A stretch of 64,000 nucleotides of DNA from Anaerorhabdus sp964386325 (GTDB taxonomy: Bacteria > Bacillota_I > Bacilli_A > Erysipelotrichales > Erysipelotrichaceae), in assembly GCA_964386325.1 (NCBI GenBank), contig CAYLQY010000011.1, positions 32,125 through 96,124 on the forward strand, in the 5' to 3' direction. Each line of letters starts with the position of its first letter. Within the stretch, counting starts at the first letter, position 1. A program made the position numbers and the translations under genes. Positions 1 through 8,320 of the stretch are shown piece after piece. Below the pieces are notes generated by a model. It was not told the DNA's origin and ran no database searches. It saw nothing but the letters and a program-made list of their open reading frames with translations.

Positions 1-2135
1 ATGCATTCACTGAAACACAAAAGAATTCATATTTGATTACTACAGTAGGTAAAATTATTTTCAATAATATTTTCCCTAATGATTTCCCTTATATTAATAG
101 AGTTACAAAAGCTACATTACAAACTACACCAGAATCTGATTTCTTACCTATGGGTTCAAATATTAAGGAAGAAATTAAAGCTCGTCCTTTAAATCCTGAG
201 TTCAAGAAAAAAGATTTAAGTAATGTTATCGCTGAAGTATTTAATCGTTATCGTACAGAAGGTTCTTCTGATATCTTAGATAAGATTAAAGACATGGGAT
301 TCAAATATTCTACAGTTGCAGGTATGACTGTATCACTAGCTGATATTAACGTTGCACCAGATAAACAAAAATTCGTTGATGAAGGTAAACATCAATCTGC
401 GGTTCTTCAAAACTTATTGAAACGTGGACGTTTAACTCCAGCAGAATGGGAAAGACATTTCTCTAAATTATGGGCTGATATCAAAGATGAAATCGGACGT
501 AAAGTTATGGAAAGTCTACCTCGTATGAATCCTATCAACATGATGGCTGTATCAGGTGCCCGTGGTAACGCGTCTCACTTTACACAGCTTGCAGGTATGC
601 GTGGATTAATGGCTCGTCCTACACAATCAAAATCTAAGAAAGAATATCAACCATCAATTATTGAGGTTCCTATCTATTCTTGTTTCCGTGAAGGATTAAA
701 CGTATCAGAATTCTTTATTTCTACCCATGGGGTGCGTAAAGGATTAACAGATACAGCCTTAAAAACTGCTGAATCAGGATACTTAACTCGTCGTCTAGTT
801 GACGTTGCACAAGATGTAATTGTTAATGAAGAAGATTGTGGTACAGATCGTGGTTACTTAGTTGAAACAATTGTTGACCGTAAAAATAATTCTATCATTG
901 AAGGACTTTATGATCGCTTAGTTGGACGTTATGCAAAAGATGCTATCGTTGATCCTAAGACAAAAGAAGTAATTGTTGAAGCTGAAGAATTTATTGATGA
1001 AGCACTTGCACAAAAAATTGTTGATGCAGGCGTTGAAAGAGCTTATATTCGTAACACATTTACATGTTTAAGCACAACAGGTGTTTGTCGTAAATGTTAT
1101 GGACGTAATATGGCAACAGGTAAACTTGTTGAGAATGGTGAAGCTATCGGTATCATGGCTGCCCAATCTATTGGGGAACCAGGTACTCAGTTAACAATGC
1201 GTACTTTCCATACTGGAGGGGTTGCATCAGGTAATGATGGAGATATCACTCAAGGGTTACCACGTGTTGAAGAACTATTTGAAGCACGTTGTCCTAAACA
1301 CGTTGCAGTTCTAGCTAAGATTGACGGTGAAATCACTGAAATCGCTGAGCTTGAAGGCGGAACTGGAATGAGAATCGTTGTAACAAATGAAAAAGAAAGT
1401 ATTGAACATAAATGTGACTTAACTCAAAATATTCGTTCTTGGATGAAAGTGGGTACGGAAGTTAAAGCTGGAGATAAGCTAACTGAAGGACAAGTTAATC
1501 CAAAAGAATTACTTGAAGTTGCAGGTGTTCAAGAAGTTCAAAAATATATCCTTAAAGAAGTTAAGAAAGTTTATGCTTCTCAAGGTATTGATATTTCAGA
1601 TAAACATATCGAAGTTATGATTCGCCAAATGATGAAGAAAGTTGTAATTATTGATGGTGGAGACACTGGACTTACAACTGGTCAAACATTAAGCTTACAA
1701 CGTATGACAGATATTAATACAGGTGTATTATTATCAGGCAAACGTCCAGCTAAATTTGGACCTACATTATTAGGTATTTCAAAAGCCTCAGTAGAAACAG
1801 ATTCATTCTTATCAGCAGCATCATTCCAAGAAACTACAAAAGTTCTTACAGAAGCTGCAATTAAAGGTAAGATTGATAAACTAAAAGGATTAAAAGAAAA
1901 TGTTATCATTGGTAAGTTAATCCCAGCAGGTACAGGATCTGATTTTGAAAGAGAAAGTACTACGCGCATTATTGAAAGAGCAAGTGAGTTACGTATTGAA
2001 CGTGAACTTATGAATGCTGAAGCAAATGATGATGAACTACTTCCTAAAGAAGTTATCTCTACAACACAAGAAGTTGAAGATGAAGATGAAATTGAAGAAG
2101 TAGAAGTAATTGAAGAAGAAGTAACTGAAGAATAA
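1..2135 (+). CDS. rpoC: DNA-directed RNA polymerase subunit beta-prime, C-terminal part (5' end outside window)
   Basis: The frame is open from base 3 (the first visible residues read AFTETQKNSYLITTVGK), so this is the 3' portion of rpoC and not a gene starting at the TTG at 33. The C-terminal half of beta-prime carries the active-site trigger loop. QSIGEPGTQLTMRTFHTGG is visible around nt 1165-1225, as are the second zinc-binding site (Cys in DCGTDRG near 837 and the cluster CLSTTGVCRKC) and the segment EGLNVSEFFISTHGVRKGLTD. The protein ends in a highly acidic Glu/Asp tail, as is common in Bacillota. A strong terminator follows directly. Identification is secure. Confidence 0.98.
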   Translation, partial: AFTETQKNSYLITTVGKIIFNNIFPNDFPYINRVTKATLQTTPESDFLPMGSNIKEEIKARPLNPEFKKKDLSNVIAEVFNRYRTEGSSDILDKIKDMGFKYSTVAGMTVSLADINVAPDKQKFVDEGKHQSAVLQNLLKRGRLTPAEWERHFSKLWADIKDEIGRKVMESLPRMNPINMMAVSGARGNASHFTQLAGMRGLMARPTQSKSKKEYQPSIIEVPIYSCFREGLNVSEFFISTHGVRKGLTDTALKTAESGYLTRRLVDVAQDVIVNEEDCGTDRGYLVETIVDRKNNSIIEGLYDRLVGRYAKDAIVDPKTKEVIVEAEEFIDEALAQKIVDAGVERAYIRNTFTCLSTTGVCRKCYGRNMATGKLVENGEAIGIMAAQSIGEPGTQLTMRTFHTGGVASGNDGDITQGLPRVEELFEARCPKHVAVLAKIDGEITEIAELEGGTGMRIVVTNEKESIEHKCDLTQNIRSWMKVGTEVKAGDKLTEGQVNPKELLEVAGVQEVQKYILKEVKKVYASQGIDISDKHIEVMIRQMMKKVVIIDGGDTGLTTGQTLSLQRMTDINTGVLLSGKRPAKFGPTLLGISKASVETDSFLSAASFQETTKVLTEAAIKGKIDKLKGLKENVIIGKLIPAGTGSDFERESTTRIIERASELRIERELMNAEANDDELLPKEVISTTQEVEDEDEIEEVEVIEEEVTEE

Positions 2136-2140
2136 AAAGA

Positions 2141-2170
2141 AGCAGATCACTTGTTAGGTGGTCTGCTTTT
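2141..2170 (+). terminator. Intrinsic terminator of the rpoBC transcript
   Basis: Stem AGCAGATCAC / GTGGTCTGCT with one G-U pair and a short TTGTTAG loop, followed by a T run. It begins six bases after the rpoC stop. Confidence 0.85.
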
Positions 2171-2178
2171 CTGTTTAC

Positions 2179-2439
2179 TTAATCTTTTTTCCAACGTTTT
2201 AATGTTGGAAGTACTTCTGTCATGAATTTACGTGATTCTTTTTCATCCATGCCTTCTTGAACCATCATAGGCACACAGAAATCGATCATCTCTTGCATTG
2301 TGCAGTTTGAAGTAAAATCTCCCTTGTCATAACAATACTTACAGTAATCCTTATTAATACTTCCATCGGCGTTTGTACCAAACATGTTATCTTCTTCTTT
2401 CATTGGCATAGCGCAACATTGGCAAATCATTTCTTCCAT
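2179..2439 (-). CDS. Putative zinc-ribbon protein
   Basis: 86-residue cytoplasmic protein. It starts MICQCCAMP-like with CQCCAMPM, then FGTNADGSINKDYCKYCYDKGDF. This paired-cysteine layout (CxxC ... CxxC) matches the small putative zinc-ribbon family found alone or attached to regulators. Its function is not established. It is convergent with rpoC and faces the same terminator. The start ATG at 2439 is preceded by GATGAGGACT. No partner gene lies next to it on the same strand. Confidence 0.75.
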   Translation of the reverse strand: MEEMICQCCAMPMKEEDNMFGTNADGSINKDYCKYCYDKGDFTSNCTMQEMIDFCVPMMVQEGMDEKESRKFMTEVLPTLKRWKKD

Positions 2440-2635
2440 TTTTAGTCCTCATCTTCTAACAGATATCTCTGTAACTTAATACTAACAAGAGTAAGTTGAC
2501 ATCTATTGTCAGTTTAAAAATATAGTTAATAAAATATATACAATCAATGCAATAAACGCGACACTTCTTATTGTGGCTATGAAGTATCTAAAGTAGATTA
2601 GTTTCAACTTCTTGTAAATAGGATATTGATATTTT

Positions 2636-3265
2636 TTGACTAATTATACCGTAAAAGAAAACAATTATACCAAGTGTATTGATATCATGTTGATATGTAT
2701 TAATAATGAACTTAACAAAATCATATTTCTAGGAGAAGCAAAAACTATAATTCTTAACATTACTGAATTGATTGAGGATTATCAAAAAGGAAGTATGTAT
2801 TATGATGGTCAAGTTATAAAAAAAGAGAAAGATATTCGTTTAATGCATAAGGAAAAGATTGGGTTTATCTTTCAAAATTTCGGATTGATAGAGAATATGA
2901 CTGTGAAAGAAAATCTGAATATTGTTCAAAAGATAAGAGTAATGAAAAATAAAAATGAAGTGATGAATGATACATTAAAAGACTTAAACTTAGAGTGTGT
3001 ATTGGATAAGAAAGTATTTGAATTATCTGGTGGTGAGCAACAAAGAGTAGCAATTGCAAAGTTATTATTAAAAGATCCAGATTTAATTCTTGCAGATGAA
3101 CCGACAGCATCATTGGATGAAAATAACCAACAATTGATCTTGAATCTCATGCGCCAAATTTGTGAACAAGGTAAAACAATAATCATTGTTTCCCACGATG
3201 CTGCTACACGTGAATTTGCGGATATTAAAATTGATTTAACCAAGGAAAAGGAGAATAGAAAATGA
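2636..3265 (+). pseudogene. Degenerate ABC transporter ATP-binding protein (Walker A damaged)
   Basis: Residues after about 60 look like a normal LolD/bacteriocin-type ABC ATPase: Q-loop region IGFIFQNFGLIENMTVKENL, signature ELSGGEQQRVAIA, Walker B LILADEPTASLDE and H-loop IIVSHD. The position of the Walker A loop reads LGEAKTIILNI. Compared with the usual GESGSGKTTLLN this lacks about three residues in frame and the glycine before lysine is alanine. The only start that includes this region is a TTG at 2636, with no clear ribosome binding site and an atypical N-terminus. It is probably a decayed gene. A catalytically dead but expressed protein is possible because the frame is otherwise open. 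It overlaps the next gene by an ATGA. Confidence 0.6.
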
Positions 3266-3783
3266 AAAAGGTAATATTAGTGTTATGTGTTTTATTATTA
3301 GCTGGATGTGGAAAGAAAGAAGATAAACCAGTTGAGGTGCCAAAACCAGAAGACAAAGATATACTTGTTACAACTCCAGAATCAACACCGTCTTTGGATG
3401 CGAAAGAAGGTGAAAATATTTATGATAGTACCAAGACAAAACACGTTTATGCGGGTAATGGGGTGACAGACTCGGATTTCACATTTGTTATTGAAGGAAA
3501 TCCTTGTGTTACAGAAGACTATATAATTGTAAGAATTATGAATATTTCAGATGAGGGGAAAAGAATTGGAATGGAAATAGGTAGGCACTGTTATGCAAAA
3601 GCAGATGATAATGTTCAGGGTGGTGTAACTGATATGAGCCCAGATGATTTTGATGAACAACCAAATTTTGAAATCTTAGTTGGTGAACTATACAAGTTAT
3701 ATTATGAGTTACCTGAAGGATTCGAACCCACAACTTATTTGAACTATGTAGATTATGCCACAAAGTTAGAAGAGATAAAATAA
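3262..3783 (+). CDS. Lipoprotein of unknown function
   Basis: 173 residues. The N-terminus MKKVILVLCVLLLAGCGKKED is a lipoprotein signal peptide with lipobox LLAGC (Cys16), so the mature protein should be anchored outside the membrane. A charged Pro/Glu/Lys linker of about 40 residues follows, then a soluble domain with two further cysteines (NPCVTE and GRHCYAK) that might form a disulfide. The start overlaps the preceding ABC ATPase remnant (ATGA), so the two were once an operon. The family was not recognised. Confidence 0.75.
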   Translation: MKKVILVLCVLLLAGCGKKEDKPVEVPKPEDKDILVTTPESTPSLDAKEGENIYDSTKTKHVYAGNGVTDSDFTFVIEGNPCVTEDYIIVRIMNISDEGKRIGMEIGRHCYAKADDNVQGGVTDMSPDDFDEQPNFEILVGELYKLYYELPEGFEPTTYLNYVDYATKLEEIK

Positions 3784-3830
3784 ACTATACATATTTATAG
3801 TAAATAGAAAAAATGATATTCAAGATAGTT

Positions 3831-3861
3831 ATGCGGTGAAGAAAAGGGTTCTTTACCGCAT
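3831..3861 (+). terminator. Long hairpin without a clear T run
   Basis: ATGCGGTGAAGAA pairs with TTCTTTACCGCAT around an AAGGG loop, 47 bases after the lipoprotein stop. No U tract follows, so termination is uncertain. It could also protect the 3' end. Confidence 0.35.
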
Positions 3862-3894
3862 AGGTGAAAACGTTAATTGCTAGTTTAAAAATAA

Positions 3895-3922
3895 TTTACA
3901 AAAATTGTAAATATGATAAAAT
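3895..3922 (+). promoter_or_regulatory. Promoter for the riboswitch-antiporter transcript
   Basis: TTTACA at 3895-3900, a 16-bp spacer and TAAAAT at 3917-3922, with TG at 3914-3915 (extended -10). The predicted transcription start falls at about 3929, the first G of the riboswitch. Confidence 0.65.
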
Positions 3923-3928
3923 AACTTT

Positions 3929-3982
3929 GGGAATGATGTTCTCCCTTGCTTTATGCAAAACCGCAATTGCTGATGACGTCTA
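3929..3982 (+). promoter_or_regulatory. Fluoride riboswitch (crcB motif)
   Basis: The sequence matches the conserved parts of the crcB/fluoride aptamer. There is a GGGA/TCCC stem (3929-3932 with 3942-3945) closing a loop ATGATGTTC, then AAACCGC (about 3958-3964) and GCTGATGACGTCTA (about 3969-3982). The loop bases GATGT (3935-3939) can pair with ACGTC (3976-3980), which is the pseudoknot of the known structure. TTGC/GCAA at 3946-3958 forms an extra hairpin. The 3' pseudoknot strand is also part of a terminator stem, giving a simple OFF/ON switch. The downstream gene is a cation:proton antiporter, a known but less common partner of this motif. Confidence 0.85.
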
Positions 3983-4011
3983 GTTCTTTTTGAACTACGT
4001 CATTTTTGTTT
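3973..4011 (+). terminator. Riboswitch-controlled terminator
   Basis: ATGACG..TAGTTC (3973-3986) pairs with GAACTACGTCAT (3992-4003) around a T5 loop, followed by TTTTTGTTTT. The stem uses 3976-3980, which the fluoride-bound aptamer needs for its pseudoknot, so the two folds exclude each other. Confidence 0.85.
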
Positions 4012-4026
4012 TATGGAGGATAGAAT

Positions 4027-5205
4027 ATGTTGGTAAGTGTAGCACTTATACTTGTGTTTGGATTGTTGTTTTCAAGTTTGTTCACAAAATTGAAATTACC
4101 AGGTTTCATTGGAATGATCCTTGTGGGAATCATTTTAGGAGGAAGTTTCCTCGATGTTATTGATGACAAGTTATTAGCAATTTCTTCAGATATTCGGCAG
4201 ATTGCATTAATCATTATTTTAACTCGTGCAGGATTAACATTGAAACTAGATGACTTGAAGAAGATTGGTAAACCAGCATTTTTTATGAGTTTTTTACCGG
4301 CAACATTTGAAATAGTTGGGTGTACAATTTTAGGACCAATTCTTTTGAATACAACCGTGCTTGAAGGAATATTGATAGGATGTGTCTTGGCAGCAGTTTC
4401 TCCAGCAGTTGTAGTTCCTAGAATGATACAACTAACAGAAGAAGGTTATGGTCAAGAAAGAAGAATTCCACAGCTTATCTTAACAGGGGCATCTTTTGAT
4501 GATGTCTTTGTTATTGCGTTATTCACGGTTGTTTCAACATTTGTTCAATCAGGAGAAGTTAATCTTTCTAGTATTATTCAAGTACCTATCGCAATACTTA
4601 GTGGTATTTTAATAGGAGTAGCTTGGGGATATGTATTTCAAATGTATTTTAAAAAATTTCATATGAGAGATTCAATAAAACTCTTAATAATCTTAGCCTT
4701 CTCATTTTTCATAGTTGGGTTTGAAAAAGAAATATCATCAATTTTACCTTTTTCTAGTTTGATTGCAGTGATGAGTATGGCGATTTCTATTAATATATTT
4801 TATCCACGATTAGCAACTCGTCTTTCATCTAAATACAATAAGTTATGGGTAGCGGGTGAAGTCTTCCTCTTTGTTCTTGTTGGAATCAGTGTAAACATTA
4901 CATTTGCTTTAGGAGCTGGGCTATTTACAATTTTGATGGTATTAGGTGGTCTAGTATTTAGAATGGGTGGCGTAATTATTAGTCTTTTATCAACGAAGTT
5001 TACAAATAAAGAGAAGTTATTCTGTTCATTTGCTTATTTACCCAAAGCAACAGTTCAAGCGGCAATTGGTGGAATACCATTAGCTATGGGATTGGCGTGT
5101 GGAGAACTGGTTTTGACAATCGCAGTGTTATCTATTCTAATTAGTGCACCTCTAGGAGCAATTCTAATTGATACGTTTGCAAAAAAACTGCTTACAAAAA
5201 GTTAG
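4027..5205 (+). CDS. Cation:proton antiporter (CPA family)
   Basis: 392 residues, almost entirely membrane spanning. It starts at once with a helix (LVSVALILVFGLLFSSLF) and carries the family-type segments GFIGMILVGIILGG, LIIILTRAGLTLKL and GASFDDVFVIALF, the last with the paired acidic residues expected in the ion-binding helix. The length fits a transporter core without a C-terminal TrkA/RCK domain. It has a strong GGAGGA site 7 bases before ATG. The fluoride-type riboswitch directly upstream suggests that it is induced by fluoride and helps export fluoride or correct ion balance under fluoride stress. The transported ion cannot be told from sequence. Confidence 0.88.
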   Translation: MLVSVALILVFGLLFSSLFTKLKLPGFIGMILVGIILGGSFLDVIDDKLLAISSDIRQIALIIILTRAGLTLKLDDLKKIGKPAFFMSFLPATFEIVGCTILGPILLNTTVLEGILIGCVLAAVSPAVVVPRMIQLTEEGYGQERRIPQLILTGASFDDVFVIALFTVVSTFVQSGEVNLSSIIQVPIAILSGILIGVAWGYVFQMYFKKFHMRDSIKLLIILAFSFFIVGFEKEISSILPFSSLIAVMSMAISINIFYPRLATRLSSKYNKLWVAGEVFLFVLVGISVNITFALGAGLFTILMVLGGLVFRMGGVIISLLSTKFTNKEKLFCSFAYLPKATVQAAIGGIPLAMGLACGELVLTIAVLSILISAPLGAILIDTFAKKLLTKS

Positions 5206-5303
5206 GGAGCGTAATTCTTCCGTATTGAATTAGTTGTGCTATCATAAAATTATCAAGTAAGAATTACCTGATGGCCTAGATTTAACTAAGGAGGAATAAC
5301 AAT

Positions 5304-5882
5304 ATGACCAAATTTAAGAAAATAGTAATACTAGGATTTTCCCTACTTTTTGCGGGAACATTAACTGCTTGTGCAACAACACCTAAAACAGAATTACCAA
5401 GTAAAGATTTCTCAGTAACAATAAATGATAGTACATATTCAATACCATTTAAGGTAAAGGATTTAATCAATAATAATGTTACGATATATAGCGATACAAA
5501 TGGTACTGACTTGTATACGGTGGATGAAACATTCTATAACATTGAAGCACAAGCAAAGAATCAAGATTTATTCACAATTGATGTGAAGACAGGAAGTACA
5601 TCTGAAGAACAAGGTGATAATGCAATGGTTGTAGGTTTACACTTACAAAGTTATGATAATAACCTTAACACTGCAAAGATTGGTGGAGACTTATTATTGA
5701 ATCAATCAACAATTGCAGATGTAACTGCAAAATATGGTAAAGATTATGTGGTTCAACAAGGAAACATTGATAAACCAGATAAAGATGTAATAATTATTAC
5801 CTATACAATGGAAGGTAAACTACTTACATTCTATTTCTTTGAAGGTAAGATTAGTGGATTTGAAATTGTAATTAATGATTAG
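5304..5882 (+). CDS. Lipoprotein of unknown function
   Basis: 192 residues with signal peptide and lipobox LTACA (Cys about 23), followed by a soluble domain beginning TTPKTELPSKDFSVTINDS. It resembles small extracytoplasmic lipoproteins with a repeated beta-rich fold, but no family was recognised. AAGGAGGA lies 12 bases before the ATG at 5304. It stands alone, with its own terminator downstream, and nothing around it points to a role. Confidence 0.8.
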   Translation: MTKFKKIVILGFSLLFAGTLTACATTPKTELPSKDFSVTINDSTYSIPFKVKDLINNNVTIYSDTNGTDLYTVDETFYNIEAQAKNQDLFTIDVKTGSTSEEQGDNAMVVGLHLQSYDNNLNTAKIGGDLLLNQSTIADVTAKYGKDYVVQQGNIDKPDKDVIIITYTMEGKLLTFYFFEGKISGFEIVIND

Positions 5883-5888
5883 TTAATG

Positions 5889-5919
5889 AAAATGCGATTA
5901 TTTAGTCGCATTTTTTTTG
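5889..5919 (+). terminator. Intrinsic terminator after the lipoprotein
   Basis: AATGCGA / TCGCATT stem with loop TTATTTAG, followed by eight T. Confidence 0.9.
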
Positions 5920-5927
5920 TAAAATTG

Positions 5928-5956
5928 TTGTAAGATAGCCTTCATACGTCTAAAAT
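5928..5956 (+). promoter_or_regulatory. Predicted gdhA promoter
   Basis: TTGTAA (5928-5933), 17-bp spacer, TAAAAT (5951-5956), about 28 bases upstream of the glutamate dehydrogenase start. Confidence 0.55.
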
Positions 5957-5983
5957 AGAAACATAGAAGTTGGAGGAAGACAG

Positions 5984-7321
5984 ATGAAATATATTGAACG
6001 AGTATTAGAAGAAATAAAACAAAAAGATAAGGATCAACCGGAATTCAATCAAGCCTTAGAAGAAGTATTGAAATCAGTTGAAGTTATTTTTAAGAAACAT
6101 CCAGAGTATGAAAAAATGGCAATTCTTGAAAGACTAGTAGAGCCAGAAAGAATTATTCAATTTAAAGTACCTTGGGTTGATGACAAAGGTATAACACATG
6201 TTAATCGTGGATTCCGTGTTCAATATAATAGCGCTTTAGGACCATATAAAGGTGGTTTACGATTTCATCCAACTGTGAATTTGTCTGTTCTTAAATTCTT
6301 AGGTTTTGAACAAATCTTTAAGAATTCATTAACAACATTACCAATTGGTGGAGGAAAAGGAGGAAGTGACTTTGACCCTAAAGGTAAAAGTGACTCTGAA
6401 GTAATGAGATTCTGCCAAAGCTTTATGATGGAATTATATCGTCATATTGGACCAGATGTGGATGTGCCGGCTGGAGATATGGGTGTTGGTGGTAGAGAAA
6501 TTGGATATCTCTATGGACAATATCGTAGAATTCGCGGAATTAGTGAAAGAGGCGTTTTAACAGGTAAAGGTATTGGATATGGTGGTTCTCTAGCGCGTAA
6601 AGAGGCTACTGGATACGGGTTAGTTTATTTCCTATTAGAAATGTTGAAAGCAAATAACATTGAACCAGCAGGTTTAAATGCGGTTGTATCAGGAAGTGGA
6701 AACGTTGCAATCTATGCAGTTGAAAAAGCAATGCAACATGGTATTCATGTCATTGCGATGAGTGATTCACGTGGTTATATTGTTGATGAAAAAATTGATT
6801 TAAAAGTTGTGAAGAAAATTAAAGAAGAACTTCGTGGTTCTTTAAAAGATTATCCTAAGTTAGCGAAACATGGTCAATATTTTGAGGGATCTGTTTATGA
6901 TGCAAAACTCAAAGCAGAAATTGTTTTACCATGTGCAACGCAAAATGAAATCGATATTAAGCGTGCTAAAGCAATTGTAGCTAATGGATGTATTGCAGTT
7001 GCGGAAGGTGCAAATATGCCAGATAACAATGATGCAATTGCATATTATCTTGAAAAAGGAATTTTATTCGCACCAGGTAAAGCTGCTAATGCAGGTGGGG
7101 TTGCGACTTCAGCCTTAGAAATGAGCCAAAATAGCATGCGCTATTCTTGGACATTTGAAGAAGTTGATGAAAAACTCCAAGATATTATGAAACAAATCCA
7201 TGAACAATGTACAGATGCAATGAAGAAATATCGCTTAGATAAAATTAATTATGTTGCGGCTGCCAATATTGCTGGTATGCAAAAAGTTATTGATGCAATG
7301 ATTGCCCAAGGTGATTATTAG
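5984..7321 (+). CDS. gdhA: NADP-specific glutamate dehydrogenase
   Basis: 445 residues, the normal length for the hexameric bacterial enzyme. It makes L-glutamate from 2-oxoglutarate and ammonium using NADPH (EC 1.4.1.4), in the cytoplasm. Family landmarks are visible: GPYKGGLRFHP, the catalytic lysine segment LPIGGGKGGSDFDPKGKSD, VPAGDMGVGGREIGYL, a Rossmann-type VSGSGNVAIYA, and EGANMPDNNDA. The start ATG is preceded by TTGGAGGAAG. The gene is monocistronic, between its own promoter and terminator. Confidence 0.97.
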   Translation: MKYIERVLEEIKQKDKDQPEFNQALEEVLKSVEVIFKKHPEYEKMAILERLVEPERIIQFKVPWVDDKGITHVNRGFRVQYNSALGPYKGGLRFHPTVNLSVLKFLGFEQIFKNSLTTLPIGGGKGGSDFDPKGKSDSEVMRFCQSFMMELYRHIGPDVDVPAGDMGVGGREIGYLYGQYRRIRGISERGVLTGKGIGYGGSLARKEATGYGLVYFLLEMLKANNIEPAGLNAVVSGSGNVAIYAVEKAMQHGIHVIAMSDSRGYIVDEKIDLKVVKKIKEELRGSLKDYPKLAKHGQYFEGSVYDAKLKAEIVLPCATQNEIDIKRAKAIVANGCIAVAEGANMPDNNDAIAYYLEKGILFAPGKAANAGGVATSALEMSQNSMRYSWTFEEVDEKLQDIMKQIHEQCTDAMKKYRLDKINYVAAANIAGMQKVIDAMIAQGDY

Positions 7322-7343
7322 TTGCAACTTATCGAATAATATG

Positions 7344-7373
7344 ACAACTCACCAGAAAGTGAGTTGTTTTTTT
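7344..7373 (+). terminator. Intrinsic terminator of gdhA
   Basis: CAACTCAC / GTGAGTTG stem, CAGAAA loop, then seven T. Confidence 0.92.
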
Positions 7374-7380
7374 ACGCTCA

Positions 7381-7403
7381 ACAGTTTATCCTTACTAGTA
7401 AGG
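7381..7403 (+). promoter_or_regulatory. LytTR-type site and perfect palindrome over the ribosome binding site
   Basis: ACAGTTTAT at 7381-7389 fits the published LytTR half-site pattern (W-M-M-GTT-N-R-K) at every position. A weaker partner, TGAGTTGTT, lies 21 bp upstream at 7360-7368 inside the gdhA terminator stem. CCTTACTAGTAAGG (7390-7403) is a perfect 14-bp palindrome that runs into the AAGGAAGGGG site of the LytTR gene. Autoregulation by the gene product is inferred. Confidence 0.45.
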
Positions 7404-7415
7404 AAGGGGTGTTTT

Positions 7416-7859
7416 ATGAAAGTAAAAGTAATTACCGACATTGAAACTGAAGATGAAATAATACTTCGGTGTAAAACAGTTACCCCTGAACTTAAAAAAC
7501 TTGTAGAATTCTTAGAAAATAAGAATCAAAGAATTGAGTGTACTGATGAACAAAATCAAAAAGTATATGTAAATCCTATGGATGTCTATTATATTGAAAG
7601 TATTGATGGAATAACATTTATTTATACAATAGATAAAGTTTATAAAACACGGACAACCTTGCAAGAGTTTGAAGAAAACTATGCAATAACAGATTATTTT
7701 AGAGGTGCTAAAAATTTAATTATTAACATTCAACATGTTGAATGTTTGAAGAGTCAATTTAATGGAAGAATTATTGTAACAATGAATAACTCAGAGTTGT
7801 TAGTTGTATCACGGCACTATGCCCGTTTATTAAAAGAAAAATTAAAAGGAGAGAAGTAA
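7416..7859 (+). CDS. LytTR-family DNA-binding regulator
   Basis: 147 residues counted from the ATG at 7416, chosen because AAGGAAGGGG sits just upstream; the frame is open further back but without a start signal. The C-terminal two thirds is a LytTR DNA-binding domain (MDVYYIESIDGITFIYT, YKTRTTLQEFEENY, FRGAKNLIINIQHVECLKSQFNGRIIVTMNN, SRHYARLLKEKL). There is no receiver domain, so it is not a classical response regulator. It is followed with no gap (TAA-ATG) by a DUF3021 membrane protein. Such pairs act as LytTR regulatory systems in which the membrane protein restrains the regulator. The target genes are unknown. Confidence 0.9.
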   Translation: MKVKVITDIETEDEIILRCKTVTPELKKLVEFLENKNQRIECTDEQNQKVYVNPMDVYYIESIDGITFIYTIDKVYKTRTTLQEFEENYAITDYFRGAKNLIINIQHVECLKSQFNGRIIVTMNNSELLVVSRHYARLLKEKLKGEK

Positions 7860-8303
7860 ATGAAAAAGTTTAGAGATTTTTTTCTTTGGTCCATGAATAT
7901 GAAACTTTATATGGGAATATATTTTTCAGCGGTAATTTTCTTAGCTGGCTTTATGTATTTTGTACAAGGTAAATATGAGATGACATTTATGACAATTTTT
8001 ACTGGAATTATGGCTAGCTTAATTGTTGCCTTACTTCAAGTCACAATGTTGGATGATCGTTGTGATTATTCAAGGGGGATATTTTTCGCCAAATCAGTTG
8101 CTTGGCTTGTGATTTGCACAATAATATTTGGTGCAACAGCAGTGGCGTTTAAATGGTTTGCGGGTCTTCCAGATATCAACTATCCAATTTTTATAATCAC
8201 GATGGCAATTGGTTTAGTGTTTATGTTATTGGGTGAAAAATACGAACAAGAAGCTAGTTCAGAAAAGTTGAACACAGCACTGAAGAATTACAAAAGAAAA
8301 TAA
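7860..8303 (+). CDS. DUF3021 membrane protein, likely inhibitor of the LytTR regulator
   Basis: 147 residues with four predicted membrane helices (around YMGIYFSAVIFLAGFMYFV, MTIFTGIMASLIVALLQVTML, FAKSVAWLVICTIIFGATAVAF and IFIITMAIGLVFMLLG) and a lysine-rich cytoplasmic tail. Length and topology fit DUF3021, which is nearly always encoded next to a LytTR regulator. The start codon touches the stop of the LytTR gene, so they are translated together. The role as a membrane anti-regulator is known for related pairs and inferred here. Confidence 0.88.
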   Translation: MKKFRDFFLWSMNMKLYMGIYFSAVIFLAGFMYFVQGKYEMTFMTIFTGIMASLIVALLQVTMLDDRCDYSRGIFFAKSVAWLVICTIIFGATAVAFKWFAGLPDINYPIFIITMAIGLVFMLLGEKYEQEASSEKLNTALKNYKRK

Positions 8304-8320
8304 ACCGAGAGGTTTATTTT
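8297..8320. terminator. Bidirectional terminator between convergent genes
   Basis: AAAATAAACC-GAGA-GGTTTATTTT, a perfect hairpin with A and T tracts on its two sides. It ends both the LytTR operon (+) and the lipoprotein array (-). Confidence 0.88.
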
